Positions 43,357 to 56,178 of a DNA stretch of 64,000 nucleotides are shown piece by piece; position 1 is the stretch's first letter; each line of letters starts with the position of its first letter. Both the position numbers and the translations under genes were made by a program. The stretch comes from Aquilaria yunnanensis (taxonomy: Eukaryota > Streptophyta > Magnoliopsida > Malvales > Thymelaeaceae): positions 49,243,001 to 49,307,000 of the forward strand of contig CM077594.1 in NCBI GenBank assembly GCA_039654915.1, written 5' to 3'. The notes under the pieces were generated by a model. That model was not told the DNA's origin. It made no database searches and was given only the letters and a program-made list of their open reading frames with translations.

Positions 43357-44808
43357 ACCACTTTCACCCCTCTTTGGGCAATCCCTTACCCAGTGGTCTG
43401 GGGCTCCACACCTATGGCACCCTGTGGTAGCTTTAAAGCATGGCTTGTTGCCATGAAACTTCCCACATGTGCTGCACTAAGGACCATATTGCTGTGGCTG
43501 TAGTCCTCTCTCCTTCCTGTTTTCTTTCCTGCTCCCACCTGCATCTTTCTCATCTCTCGGCTTTTTTGATGTTTGTCCTTTCTTTGTTCCACTTCCACTT
43601 CCAGGCCCCCTTTGGAATTGTTCCTGGAATTCCTGCTCCAGAGCCAGTGCACTCTATATGACGGTGTAGTAGTCTCTAGCTCCAATTGCTCTGAGGATTT
43701 GTCTCAGCTCAGGTCTTAGACCCCTAATGAACCTCTTGGTTCTCAGTTCCTCCTGTCCTTCATACTGTGGAGCATATCTGATTAAACTATTGAACTTCTG
43801 CTCATACTCTAGCACACTAAGGTTCCCCTACTCCAACTAGTCAAATTGAACTTGCTTTTGGTCTTTCTGTGCCTCACTAACATACTGCTGATGAAAGACC
43901 CTAAGAAAATCAGCCCACCTCATGGACCTCCTCCTGTCTGGATGTCTCTTCTGGTTCCTCTCCTGATAGCTCCTTTGTACTGCCCTCCACCAGAGTTCAG
44001 CATTCCCTTCTAGCCTGAAAGTGGCTAGCAGTACTCTCTGTGCGGAAGTGACCTCCATCCTCTCCAATTCCTTCTCTATCTGATATACCCAGAATTCTGC
44101 CTCCTTTGGGTCACATCCTCCTCTGAAGACTGGTGGTTTCAATGCCAGGAACCCCTCCAACTGGCCCTCCTTTAGTCCTCCTCTACTGTGCCTTCCCCTA
44201 CTCCCCTCTCTGCTATTGAATTTATCCCTGGATGATCTACTTGATCTGCTCCTCATTGTGGTCTCCTCAGTAGAGGGTTCAGTCCCTCGGGAGTATATAT
44301 ATGCATCTCTCTCCTCAATGTCTGGGCTGTCATCCTCCTCTTCCTCGTCAATTCTGGGCTCCTGCCTCACCTCAGACCTCATCCTTCTGGCCCTTGGGTG
44401 TCTCCTTTCTTCATCTGCTTCTTCCTCTTCTTGATTACCTCCAGCCCTGCTAGACTAGTCATAACCCACTGGCTCTTTGCCAGGCCTCCTTCTTCTCCTC
44501 CTACTCCCCTCTGCCTCTACTGGTTCTATTTCTTCCTGATTCTAGGCTTGGCCTCTAGCCAAGGATTGCATTCCCAGCACTAACTGACCCACTGTGGCAC
44601 GTAGTGACTCCATCATCACTTCCATTCTCTCTTGCCTACCTCTGCTGGGTCCAGGTGCTTGGTACCTGGCAGTGGGCTCCTCGGCCACGTTATATTCCAC
44701 TTCTTTAGCCTGAGTTTTAGGCACATTTTCCTGTAATCCCTCTACATGATGGGCTGCAGTGCCTTCCACTTGTCTCAGGGAATCCCTGTCCTTGCCTCTA
44801 GTCCTCAT
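43357..44808 (-). pseudogene. B2 gag
   Basis: Starts MRTRGKDRDSLRQ at 44808. Same layout as B1 gag: Arg/Glu-rich region, Retrotrans_gag (FWVYQIEKELERME, ELWWRAVQRSYQER, NSLIRYAPQ), knuckle [14 protein letters not shown] intact here. In-frame TAG codons after SLARGQA, GYD, QVQFD, LE, DYYTVI and YGP stand where B1 or related elements have Gln (CAG), except DYYTVI, where B1 has the same TAG. Confidence 0.88.
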
Positions 44809-44921
44809 CCTGCACTTTCAATTGCAGATATTCACATATATCCAAAATAATACAAGTCTTATATAAGTTAGACCTAAAGGAGACATTGTCTAGGCTAAGC
44901 TCTGATCATAATATCAAACAA

Positions 44922-44933
44922 GCTCGGATACCA
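44922..44933 (-). other. B2 primer-binding site, one mismatch
   Basis: GCTCGGATACCA differs by one base from the tRNA-Met complement GCTCTGATACCA seen in B1, D2, F and G. Lies 9 bp inside the 5' LTR. Confidence 0.85.
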
Positions 44934-44942
44934 AACAAAGTC

Positions 44943-47900
44943 TGTCACACCTCACTCAGGCCCTGGCCCATAAGTTCCAAGGTTTAACTCCCACACCCAC
45001 TTTAACACTAAGGACTTCAATTCGGCCAAACAAGCAATGGAATCCTTAAGTCTTATTTTCGTAAGGTGAAAAGCCTAGGAGGTGGCCCAGGAGGCTTTTA
45101 AACAACCCCAACAGTTACTTGCAGCAAAGGCAAGGCCCAATACCACTATCTTGCACAACAAGCAAGGCTTTAATTGATTACTTGCATCTCAAGCAAGGCA
45201 ACACTTAATGGAGATTTAAGTGCATAATTGGTATGCAATCATGTGTGCTACTTATATGACAACCAAAAGGCCACATTATTGGTTTAGATTTTGAAGACCA
45301 CAAGTTACTATGCACATGATGCTCTCGGCCAACTCACAAGCATATAGTAGTGCACCACATTTCCATAAGTTAAGTCTCATAACTATTCACATAAAAATGT
45401 CAATAATGGCCCAAAACAATCAACATCCTAGTACAGGCATACTGCCATCCATAAGTCATACATAACTTGGCATACAAACCCAACAAAATGAACACAAGTC
45501 TAGGCATCAAGGACTACATACATGTACACAAAAGAGTAGTATACTTAGTGGCCAACATGGCTACATGCCATGAATGCCAAGCTAAACATGCCAAGTTATT
45601 ACATACCAAGACCACTAATGGTCAAACATAACCTTGAGTATGCCATACAAGAGTACACACTACAACACCAACCCAATTGCCTGGTTCATTGTCATGAAAG
45701 TAAATACTATGATCAGAGCGAAAGTCCAAGTATCCATAGCCTTCCTAGACAACTCTCCAACTACAGCCTGCAAACTTAGCTCATAAGCCTCGGCCAACCA
45801 TACATATAAGACTTGTAATGAACCTAAAATGATAAGCCAAGCACACATTGGCACATACCTTGGAAACTAAGCAAATTAGTGCAAAACACAAGCAACAAGT
45901 AAGCTAGCACTACTCAGGCCGAACGTCCTTGCCTGAAATAAAAGGATGGGCAGTGAGTATACCTCAGTAGGATTCACTTAGGTATATTCAACTCTAAAAA
46001 GAGTCTATTTAGTTAAGCTGAGTATTCACTCAAAGATTAACCTCCCATTAGCAAGCTTTACCTGCAAAACAAACACAAGACAAAGAAACCAAGCATATAC
46101 ATATACAAGATAATTAACCATAGCAAATAATCCATAGGTGGGGTTAGCAAGCACATGGAAACACAAAAGCACACAAGTACACACACACACTCCACATGTT
46201 TGCTCTCGGCCATAATGAACGATACATGTACCCATGTGCACAATGCGCACAATTCACCATCAAACAACTTACTTCCATATAGAGCTCCAAAATGTCAAGC
46301 AAACAGGCCACATTTACTTGCATTTCTAGTACATGTACACTAGTCGATTAGCTAATCAACAATTCAACCGAGTATAAACTTTAAAGCCCATCAAGCAACT
46401 AAGGTCATTTGGCAAATTTTAACCATCACTTAGCCACTCTAAACACTTGAACCATGGCACAATACCAAGCAACATCAAGTGTTAGTGAACCCTACCACAA
46501 TAGCTCTCGGTTAAAACCCAGCTTCAAGTATCCAAGTGTTCCTCAATCACAATGCCTACCAAAACAATCACATAGGCAGCAACATACTCACTCATGGACT
46601 AACTACCATGATTCACATGAAGAACACTAAGATATACATACTTAACTCTCGGCCAAAAAGGCCCAATTTTATACACATGTGCTGCCCATCATCCTAACTC
46701 ACCACATGATATTCTAATCATCAATGAACATCATCCATGGCATTATTACCAAGTAACCAAGTGTAATGCACCATTTCACACTAATCCAAGCTTTCAGCCG
46801 AAAATTGCCCATCTCACATAACAATGTTCTTTATCAAATTAACTCAATCCTTGATCAAAACCATCACATGAAACTTGTTCATAGCACATTTACCATGTAA
46901 TCAAGTGATCAACACCTAATTACACTAACTCATGCTCTCGGCCATAAAGCCCAACTTCACACACTATTGTTTTTCATCATTCTAATTCATCATATGCTCA
47001 TTGAAGCATCATTAACCAATAATCATGGCACTAATACCATGTAATTCAATGAAGAACACACCATTACCTCAAAATGCACCTTTCGGCCAAACTTCCACTT
47101 GTTCAACTTGATGTTCTTTACTCAAATTTTGCCCAGCACAAGCATAAATAGGCAACAACAACACTTAGTCATGGATTAATTTCCACGGAATTCAAGAAGA
47201 ACACCAAGATTACTTAACCATCACTCTCGGCCAAGACTAGGGTTTCCAAATCAAAATAAACAATGCTCAATTCACTTAGTTTAACAACATTTGAGCACTC
47301 AATATCCTTGTTCATGGAAGCAAATACCATGGATTCAAGGAAGATAACAAGATTACCTTAAACCTAGCTTAGTTTGGCTCAGCCTTTCTTCAATCTTCAA
47401 GAACAACGTTTGCTTCCAAGCAAACAAGAGCCGAAACACTCTTCTCCAAGCTTGAATCCTTCAACGCCCTCAATTCTCCTTGAATCCAGGACCAATTGTG
47501 ATGGAGCTCAAGAACAAGCTCTCGGCTAAACAAGAACAAAGGCAAGCCCGAAATGAACAAAATGGTTTTGACTTGGATTCGGCCGAAAGACATAAGTCTT
47601 TAGTTAGCTAAAATGCCAACTTTTACTTCCATTTCTTTGCATGGTGTAATGTAGCCCTTAACTCCACATGTACACAAGGCCGCCACTTAAACTTGTGTTA
47701 AAATGGACACTTAAGCCCAACATGGCCCATAATGCCAAACAAGTAACAAACACAAGTACCAAGATGTCATAAACACCCATGCATAACCGGCCATGTAACT
47801 AAAATAAAGACTAATTAGTTTAACTAGTAACTAGTGAATAGTACTTTAGTGGTAGACAAGATTTTGACTAGTAATCATTGTTGTCTCCCACATTTGGTCT

Positions 47901-48189
47901 AGTCTTGCACTTGCCAACAAAAAAGTTTGCATGGCCGAAAATGCCAACCTTAAGTTTATGGATTAAATTGCACCACCCATCTCAATGTACAATTTGATCC
48001 CCTTTCTCTGTTTTCTATTAGCTTTCCCATAGTCCAGTTTCTATGTGCAGTTAAGGTCTGAAGGTTTCCAGTTTTGCACATAGGTCACTGTACTAGTTTC
48101 CATAGTTCCCCTCACTCTTCCTTTTTATTTTTTCCTTGTTTTCCTTTGTTCTCCTTGGCCTAAGCCAAGCACTTAGGAGGTGCCTAACA
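44943..48189 (-). repeat. B2 5' LTR
   Basis: 3247 bp uninterrupted, TGTCACACCTCACTCAGG to GGAGGTGCCTAACA, followed by TSD GTAGT. It gives the reference for reassembling the split 3' LTR. Confidence 0.93.
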
Positions 48190-48194
48190 GTAGT

Positions 48195-48435
48195 ACTCCT
48201 GCGAGAGCATCTGTTCCTACGTGGGAACCATAGGCTCCCTCATGAACTTCTTCGAGGATTGTTCTAACATCCCCTTCACTTATGCACCTCTGCAAGGCGC
48301 TTGCATACCCCTGTCTGTATAGTTCCTCCCCGATGAGTGATGCCCTGGGGCATCTTCACTGGAACGCATGGTTACTTCCGGGAGGACTTCCTGTGAGGGA
48401 GAGCATCTGGAGTTGAGGTTTCCCAGGGGAATGTG
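48195..48435 (-). pseudogene. E1 integrase N-terminus (zinc-binding domain)
   Basis: Minus strand reads IGEELYRQGYASALQRC, EVHEGAYGSHVGTDAL and AGVLL, the upstream half of a Tat-type integrase zinc-binding domain. It continues across B2 at 21173 with KGYFWPTIRKDARQFV, where the first Cys of CxxC is Arg. The right edge is the D2 LTR. Upstream RNase H and RT of E1 are not on the other side of D2, so they are deleted. Confidence 0.8.
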
Positions 48436-49851
48436 TGTTGGGTTTCGGGAGCCAAACAGCGCAGCGGAATTTAACCGAAACCCTCCAGGATCCAAGTGAA
48501 ACGGGGTAAACCGGGTGTTCGAAAATTTCATACCTAATTTTCGGTTGAGATCTCTCACTCAACTGTAGAGTCGAATCACAAAACCTGAATAGTTGACGTG
48601 TTCAGGCTCTCTATGGTATCCACACGAGCCTCTCGGGATCACCACGCTTCCACCACGTCCCGGCAGATGCGTTTCTCTTGCGCTCGCAGTGCTAGCTTGC
48701 GTCCTCCAAGGAATTGCAAGAGAAGAGTGTGGCTGTCCTTTTGGGAGGCTAGGGCAAGGAGACCTACGAATTTCTCACTTAAAAGTTGTATTTATAGTGA
48801 GACTCAACTTCCAGGCCTAATGGGTTTCAAAGCCCTAATCCAATTAGGATTTAATTTCGGGCTTAATAATGGCTCAACTCCTTGGCCCATTATTAATACG
48901 AAATTAAAGTGAAACCATAACCCAAATAATTAGCCCATGCACTCTAATGATCCAAATAGCTCTATGTGTGCGACCCAATAGGCTCTTGCCATGTTGGCAA
49001 TGATCATAAATCACATTTATGATCATAAGCAATGAGCGGTGTCTAGCAACACATCATTGCTACCCAAGTGACAAGATTGTCGGTGAATCGACTAAACCTT
49101 TATGATCATCACCGATATATGCCATTGTCCCTTTGTCCAAGATATCAAGACTAAGCACGAGACATGGAATGTGTCACTCTCGTATAGCCCAATCTTTGGT
49201 TTCTTGATTACCGAGTAGACCAACTTAAACTGACGACATTGATATCATATATCAACTCATCGGAGCATGGCCATGCATTTTCTAAGTCTCACTCTATCAA
49301 GGGGCCCAAAGATATCACTCCCGTTACATAGGAGGGACAAATCCCATCTTGATCATACAAATCCCTCTGCATGATATGTGACATACCCAATGACCTCCTT
49401 CAAGTTCACTCAGTTACGAGCAACAAAGGAAAGTATCAAAGTATGTGACTCACATGTAGGGAACCTTGATGATCTTAGGTCGAAGGACTACATATACCAT
49501 GATCACTATGAGAATCACTTATGACACTCATATAACGATCCATGAAGTGTTCTCATGGTGGGTCGGTCCAGTACACAAGTTCTCCAACTTGTACCCATAT
49601 GTAGACTACATATCTCATATTAGTCTCCACATATGCTAGTCATTATGTATTATTGCAACCCGCTCCACAATAATACTAGACTAGGGACGTTTAAGAATAT
49701 CATTATTCTAGGGTTACAGTTATGCTTATTACGTTACGCAGAAACAAAACAACAAACATAATTGCTGGATTAATGCCTCAATAAAATATCATGACTCAAT
49801 GTGCAAAAATACAATCATCTCATGATTGGCTTTTTGGGCACAATACTAACA
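48436..49851 (-). repeat. D2 3' LTR (left)
   Basis: TGTTGGGTTTCGGGAGCC to CACAATACTAACA. Minus-strand TATA: TATTTATA on plus at 48789-48796. The stop codon of gag-pol lies in its first six bases on the element strand. Confidence 0.93.
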
Positions 49852-52800
49852 ATCTCCCACTTGCACTAAAAGCCAATCATCCATGTATCTAATACCGATG
49901 GACCTAGAATGGCGATCATGCTTCTGCTGCGTAAGGGGCTTTGTCAGTGGATCAGCAATGTTGCTGTCTGTCGAAGTCCTGCATATCCTTACATCACCCC
50001 TCTCGATGATCTCCCTGATGAGATGATAGCGTCGGAGTATGTGTTTGGATCGCTGGTGAGATCGAGGTTCCTTAGCCTGTGCGATTGCTCCATTGTTGTC
50101 ACAATAGAGCTCTATCGGGTCAACAATGCTTGGAACCACTCCAAGTTTAGTGATGAACTTCTTGATCCAAACTGCCTCCTTCGCAGCATCAGAGGCGGCA
50201 ATGTACTCAGATTCTGTTGTAGAGTCAGCTACTGTCTCTTGCTTTGAACTCTTCCAGCTTACAGCACCACCACCAATACAAAACACATAACCAGATTGCG
50301 ATCTAAAATCATCCTTATCGGATTGGAAGCTTGCATCAGTGTAACCCCTTACAACGAGCTCATCTTCACCTCCAAAGACCAAGAATGCATCCTTAGTCCT
50401 TCGTAAGTACTTAAGGATGCTCTTAACAGCTGTCCAGTGACTTTCACCGGGGTTCAATTGGTACCTACTCGTCATGCTCAAAGCATATGAGACATCGGGA
50501 CGAGTACATATCATGGCATACATGATAGATCCAATTGCTGAGGCATATGGAATCTTACTCATGCGCTCTCTCTCCTCGGTTGTACTCGGACACTGAGATC
50601 TAGAAAGAGTGATACCATGTGACATGGGCAAGAATCCTTTCTTGGAATCTTGCATGCTAAACCTCTTTAGCACCTTGTCAATATATGTACTTTGACTTAG
50701 GCCAAGAAGCTTTCTAGATCTATCTCTATAGATCCTGATGCCTAACACATAGGCTGCTTCACCCAAATCCTTCATAGAGAAACATTTCCCGAGCCAAGTC
50801 TTCACAGACTGTAGCTCAGGAATGTCATTCCCGATGAGTAGTATGTCATCTACATACAACACCAAGAAGACAATAGCGCTCCCACTAACCTTCTTGTAGA
50901 CACAAGGTTCATCTTCATTTTTGATAAAACCAAACTCTTTGATTGCATCATCAAAACGAAGATTCCAACTTCGAGAAGCTTGCTTCAGTCCATAAATTGA
51001 CCTTTGTAATTTGCACACTTTATTGGCATTCCCAGGAGTGACAAAACCCTCAGGTTGTGTCATGTACACATCCTCAAGTAGCTTTCCATTTAGGAATGCA
51101 GTTTTGACATCCATTTGCCATATCTCATAATCATAGTGTGCAGCAATAGCAAACAAAATTCGGATGGATTTAAACATAGCAACTGGTGAAAAGGTTTCAT
51201 CATAGTCAATACCATGAATTTGCTTGAAACCTTTTGCAACCAATCTTCCCTTAAAGGTAATCACATTACCATCCATGTCAGTTTTCTTCTTGAAAACCCA
51301 TTTGCACCCTATAGGTTTTACCCCTTCAGGTGGGTCAACCAAAGTCCATACTTGGTTTTCATACATGGATTCCATCTCGGATTTCATGGCCATTAGCCAC
51401 TTCTCAGAGTCAGGCCCCGACATAGCTTGTTGGTAGGTTGTGGGCTCATCTTGATCCATGAGCATCACATCACCGGTGTGAGTCACGAGAAATCCATATC
51501 TCTCGGGCTCACGCCGAATCCTACTAGTCCTACGTGGGCTTTGTGCTACAGGAACAGACTCTTGAACCATAACATCTTGTGGTGTCTGTTCAGGTTCCAT
51601 TTCAGGTTCGATGTCTTCTTGTTGTTCTTGAATTTCTTCAAGTTCTACTTTCCTCCCACTAGTTCCTTTAGAGATAAACTCTTTCTCCAAAAAGACACCA
51701 GTTCGAGCAACAAACACTTTTTGCTCAGAGGGATTGTAGAAATAGTAACCCTTTGTTTCTTTGGGATACCCAACAAAAAGACATTTTTGAGATTTGGGCC
51801 CTAGTTTGTTAGAGGATTGACGTTTTACATAAGCGTCACAGCCCCAAATCTTCATAAAAGACAAATTGGGACGCCTCCCACTCCATATCTCATATGGTGT
51901 CTTTTGAACCGATTTAGATGGAACTCGGTTTAGTGTAAAAGCGGCCGTCTCTAGAGCATGTCCCCAAAAGGAGTTTGGAAGGTCAGCTTGACTCATCATG
52001 GAGCGAACCATGTCTAACAGAGTTCGATTTCTCCTTTCAGAAACACCATTCCATTGAGGTGTACCTGGTGGAGTGAGTTGTGATACTATACCACACTCCT
52101 TCAGATAGTCAAGGAATTCTCGATCCAAGTACTCTCCACCTCGATCTGATCGAAGCACTTTGATACTCTTCCCGAGTTGATTTTCTACTTCATTCTTGAA
52201 TTCTTTGAACTTTTCAAAGGATTCTGACTTGTGTCTCATAAGATACACATAGCCATATCTGCTGAAGTCATCAGTGAAAGTAATGAAGTATTGGGAACCT
52301 CCTCTAGCTTGTGTAGACATAGGGCCACATACATCACTATGTATGAGTCCTAGTAAGTCATTAGCCCTTTCACTTTGCCCTGTGAATGGGGCTTTGGTCA
52401 TCTTGCCCAACAAACATGGCTCACATGTCTCATATGATTCAAAATCAAATGAGTCCAAGAGTCCATCCTTATGGAGCTTGGATATGCGGGTCTCATTTAT
52501 ATGGCCCAAGCGACAGTGCCAGAGATAGGTCAAGTTTGAATCATTTAATCTGACCTTCTTGGTATTCACATTATAGATTGGATCTTCAAGGTCTAGAACA
52601 TACAACCCATTACTAAGTTGAGCACTACCATAAAAGATTTCATTCAAATAAATAGAACAACATTTGTCCTTTATTATAAATGAAAAACCTTTCTTGTCCA
52701 AACAAGAAACAGAAATCAAATTTCTACTAATAGTAGGCACAAAGTAGCAGTTGTCTAATTCTAAAACTAATCCACTAGGTAAAGTGAGAACATAAGTCCC

Positions 52801-53817
52801 TACGGCTAAGGCAGCAACCCTTGCTCCATTTCTAACACGTAGGTCCACTTCACGTCGGGCCAATCTTCTACTTCTACTTAGATCCTGCACATTTGCACAA
52901 ATGTGAGATCCACATCTAGTATCCAATACCCAAGATGAGGAAGTAGAAAAGTTAGCCTCTATAAAAAAAATACCTGAAGTGGAAGTCTTACTTCCCTTTT
53001 CCTTAGCAAGTTCTTCAAGATAGAGCTTGTAGTTGCTCTTCTAGTGTCCAGGTTGCTTACAATGGAAGCACTCCACTTCCTTTGCCACACCACCCTTTGG
53101 TTTCAGTGCAGCTGAAGAAGAATTAGCATTGGACTTTCCATTAGCTTTATCCTTCTTCTTGTTGGCTTTTCCCTTTCCCTTGCCCTTTTTAACCATCAAA
53201 ATGGGCTTAGCCTTCTTAAGGTTTTGCTCAGCAGTTCTCAACATGTTTAGCAATTCAGGGAGGGACTTGTCAAGGTCATTCATGTTATAGTTCATGACGA
53301 ACTAACTGTAGCTTTCAGGCAACGATTGCAAGACTACATCAATAGCCAACTCTTTCTGAAGAGCAAATCCCAAATTGTCAAGTTTCTCAATGTACCCAAT
53401 CATCTTGGGCACATGAGGACCCACGGGACTTCCCGCAGACATCTTGCACTGAAACAATGCCTTAGAGGTCTCAAACCTCTCATGCCTAGCTTGCTCTTGG
53501 AAAAGCATTTTGAGATGTTCGATCATATCGAACGCCCCCATGTTCTCATGTTGCTTCTGAGGCTCAGATTCCATGGTAACATGCATGAGGCATGCAACAT
53601 CCAAAGCATCATCAGAATGCCTCTTGTGAGCATCCCTTTCAGCTCTTGGAGTAGTGGCAGCAGTCTCAATTGGAATGGGCTGCTCTAGGACATTAGCCTT
53701 TCTCTCTTGCTTGAGGACTATCCTTAAGTTTCGGTACCATTTGAGAAAGTTGGTCGCATTCAGTTTTTCCTTCTCAACGATCGATTGCAACAAAAGTGTC
53801 GATGTGTTTTGTGCCAT
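49846..53817 (-). pseudogene. D2 gag-pol polyprotein, two nonsense codons
   Basis: Single frame of about 1,323 codons, the usual length for Angela/BARE. Gag starts MAQNTSTLLLQSI. TAG at 53302 after SLPESYS, TAG at 53041 in the zinc knuckle after CFHCKQPGH (Trp expected; the final Cys is Tyr). The protease motif reads VLDTRCGSH: Gly of DTG is Arg (52915-52923, GGA to AGA). Integrase: WHCRLGHIN to CEPCLLGK, HSDVCGPM, LRSDRGGEY, WNGVSERRNRTL. RT: FKGRLVAKGF, YVDD at 50845-50856. RNase H: GYTDASFQSD, TESEYIAAS, LYCDNNGAI. It terminates inside the 3' LTR. Probably inactive because of the protease change and the stops. Confidence 0.93.
49852..49862 (-). other. D2 polypurine tract
   Basis: Plus ATCTCCCACTT, minus AAGTGGGAGAT, abutting the LTR start TGTTAG. 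It is also coding (the residues before the terminal Cys). Confidence 0.75.
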
Positions 53818-56165
53818 GGTTATCTACAACAGTAAATATGCAGTGTAAGAGTCATGTATTTTAATTCATTTAAAAAGGACTTTTATTAAATGATACTCCC
53901 ACTATTTTCCTCAAAATAATAACCCTCAATATTATTTCGGAACACCTCGGCGCTAAGGTATTCTAGTGGGCCAAGATCCATATTTGACCACAACCTGAGT
54001 CAGCTTTGGCTTTTCTCTCAAGTTACAGCTATTTAGGTAGGCAACTCCTTGCCAGTTACATCCCATGCAACTCTTGGATTGTTGGGTGAACAACACTTGT
54101 CCAATCTCATCTCATGAACTTAAGCCCAACTCTATGCCTCTAAGTCCCTAATCCTATTAGGATGACTTAGTTTAGTCCAACCCAAAGTTAGCAGTTTGGA
54201 TATCACTATTATCCCATCGCGCCTTACCAAGATGAACATAGGTGCTTTGCTTTGGCAAACCCACCTAATGTTGATCAAAGTCTTGACGAGTGCCAACATT
54301 TGGAAGGCATCACATTTAATGACTTAATATTTGTTTTAGAGATTTTTCTTTTGATCTCACCAATTTGTTATCTCTAGTTGTCTTATACATGCATTACATA
54401 CAAATATAAAACATGCATCTCATGCTTACAAGAAAATAAACGTGACATGGTTATAGCCCAAACTATGCGATATTCTCAAGCCAATGAGAATATCATAAAA
54501 GCCTAAGAAGAAAAGGGTCTTCACAAGCTCCTTCTCTTCCTTTCTTGGTTGCCCTTTCGTTATCACCTTGTTGGACATACCACCTTGGATCATCCTTGGA
54601 CATACCAGTTTGGATGATCCCATAATGTACCATTACATCAATAATAGAAACCTCGAGTTACATTCGAGGGGAGTAAGGTGATAGCCGAAGGCTATCGCCT
54701 CAATCTGGCCGAACACCCTGCCACAACAATGGCCAGAAGAACTGGCGCTTCCCGGGAACAGGTGGAATCATGCACCTCGGGAGATAGCCGGAGAGCTCCG
54801 AGCCTCGGCACGCCAGTAAAACTTGAGGACTCCATTCGCCCCCCAAGGTTATGAACAGCGTGCCTTCGGAAAAGTGGCACCAGACATTGCTGCCCGAACA
54901 TCAAATCCCCGAAGGCGGAACCCCCTGGAACTGGGAACCCCCGAACTGAGGGTATGCTTCCCGAAGAGGCTCTGTCCGAACTAGAGGACGACCTCGCCCA
55001 GGGACCTCGGGAGTACGGCAGGCGCATTTAAGGAAGCATTTAAGGAAGCCTCTGACACGTCCCACCACAGACGTAAAAAGTCGCCTTGACGCGCAGACGC
55101 CATCAGAATCACATCATGGCCCGTCTCAGCACAAGGCTCGAGGCCATCTGGTTACCAACTATCTGTCCCCTACGCCCAGAAGTTCAGGAGCATCCGACCG
55201 CACACGTGTCATGATCTGAACGGGCTAGGTATTCCTATATATACAGGAAATAAATACTTGACAGGAGGTTGGTTGGCCGGAGATACAGCTCCCACACTCT
55301 GAGAAAATACCAGGCGAGACTTTTCTGCCTTTCTCTTTGAGCTAGTGACTTTCTCCTTTTTCCGGCCACCACTGACTTGGGCGTCGGAGGCTCCCCCCCC
55401 GGAAAAACACTCCGGGGGCCTCCTAACCCTGTTTACCAGCTTTTCAGGTACTCTCCTTGGGGCGATCCACCTTCCAGACGTTCTTCCTCCTAGAAGTCTC
55501 CTCAACAGTCATCATGACTCACAACGATGAGGCCCCAGGCCATCATAAGGTGAGAAGAGAATGTACAATGAGAGTAACAAGAGAAGGCACGACTCACAGG
55601 CCGTATTTACAAGTACAACCAATCAAAGGCTATAACCATGCACCATGCTTCACACACCAATCAGCATACCATGTCAAATCTCATTCAACAAAAATGCATG
55701 CCAATTGACGCACGTTGATTAACTAGTTTTTATTTATGTGGCGCTTCACATATGGCGGTCCCACTGGCACCCGAGATTCCTCCATTCGAGCGACCCGGTG
55801 TAAAAAATTGTCTTACAATTGCTTAGCCCGAGATCTTCTATTTTGAGCAAGTAGGCACTCGAGACTCTTCCATTCGAGCCACCAAAAATACCTTACTTTC
55901 GGTGCCCGAAAGGGCCGAATCCGAACCAAGCTAGGGTTTTTGAAACTATTGCAAGAATCCTAATCCATAGAGGTATCTCATAGTTATCAATTTCAGGTTA
56001 ATCTCATTAACCAATTAGTGTCATTTCTTCACATATGTCATATGTTCATTACGAGTTCCAGTTTCATGCATCATGAATCAATCTAATTAATCATGGCCGA
56101 AAAGCAACCGAACACATAACACCATGTGATTCAACACTCAATCCCGATTTAGGGTTTCACCAGTA
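53818..56165 (-). other. D2 leader (5' UTR), split by E4
   Basis: About 1.5 kb after removing E4, no long frame. It carries a direct repeat of about 28 bp (GGCACCCGAGATTCCTCCAT-type at about 55767 and about 55848). Angela/BARE elements are known for long leaders with packaging and dimerization signals; whether this one works is unknown. Confidence 0.6.
54679..55545 (+). mobile_element. Retand-like solo LTR E4, opposite orientation
   Basis: 867 bp, TGATAGCCGAAGGCTATC to CCAGGCCATCA, TSD TAAGG at 54674-54678 and 55546-55550. It is the reverse complement of the E1/E3 LTR type. G-box 55202-55209 and TATA 55236-55243. Younger than D2. Confidence 0.93.
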
Positions 56166-56177
56166 GCTCTGATACCA
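56166..56177 (-). other. D2 primer-binding site (initiator tRNA-Met)
   Basis: GCTCTGATACCA on plus, 1 bp inside the right LTR. Confidence 0.92.
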
Positions 56178-56178
56178 C

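Larger units (their letters stand above)
21179..48189 (-). mobile_element. Tekay-like Ty3/gypsy element B2 (host of F and G)
   Basis: TSD GTAGT at 21174-21178 and 48190-48194 inside the E1 integrase zinc-binding domain. After removing F and G with their TSDs, the 3' LTR is 3245 bp against 3247 bp for the 5' LTR. Internal order on minus: PBS, gag, protease, RT, RNase H, integrase, chromodomain-like C-terminus, polypurine tract. Many nonsense codons. LTRs differ by up to 5% in the first 190 bp and less elsewhere. Confidence 0.93.
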
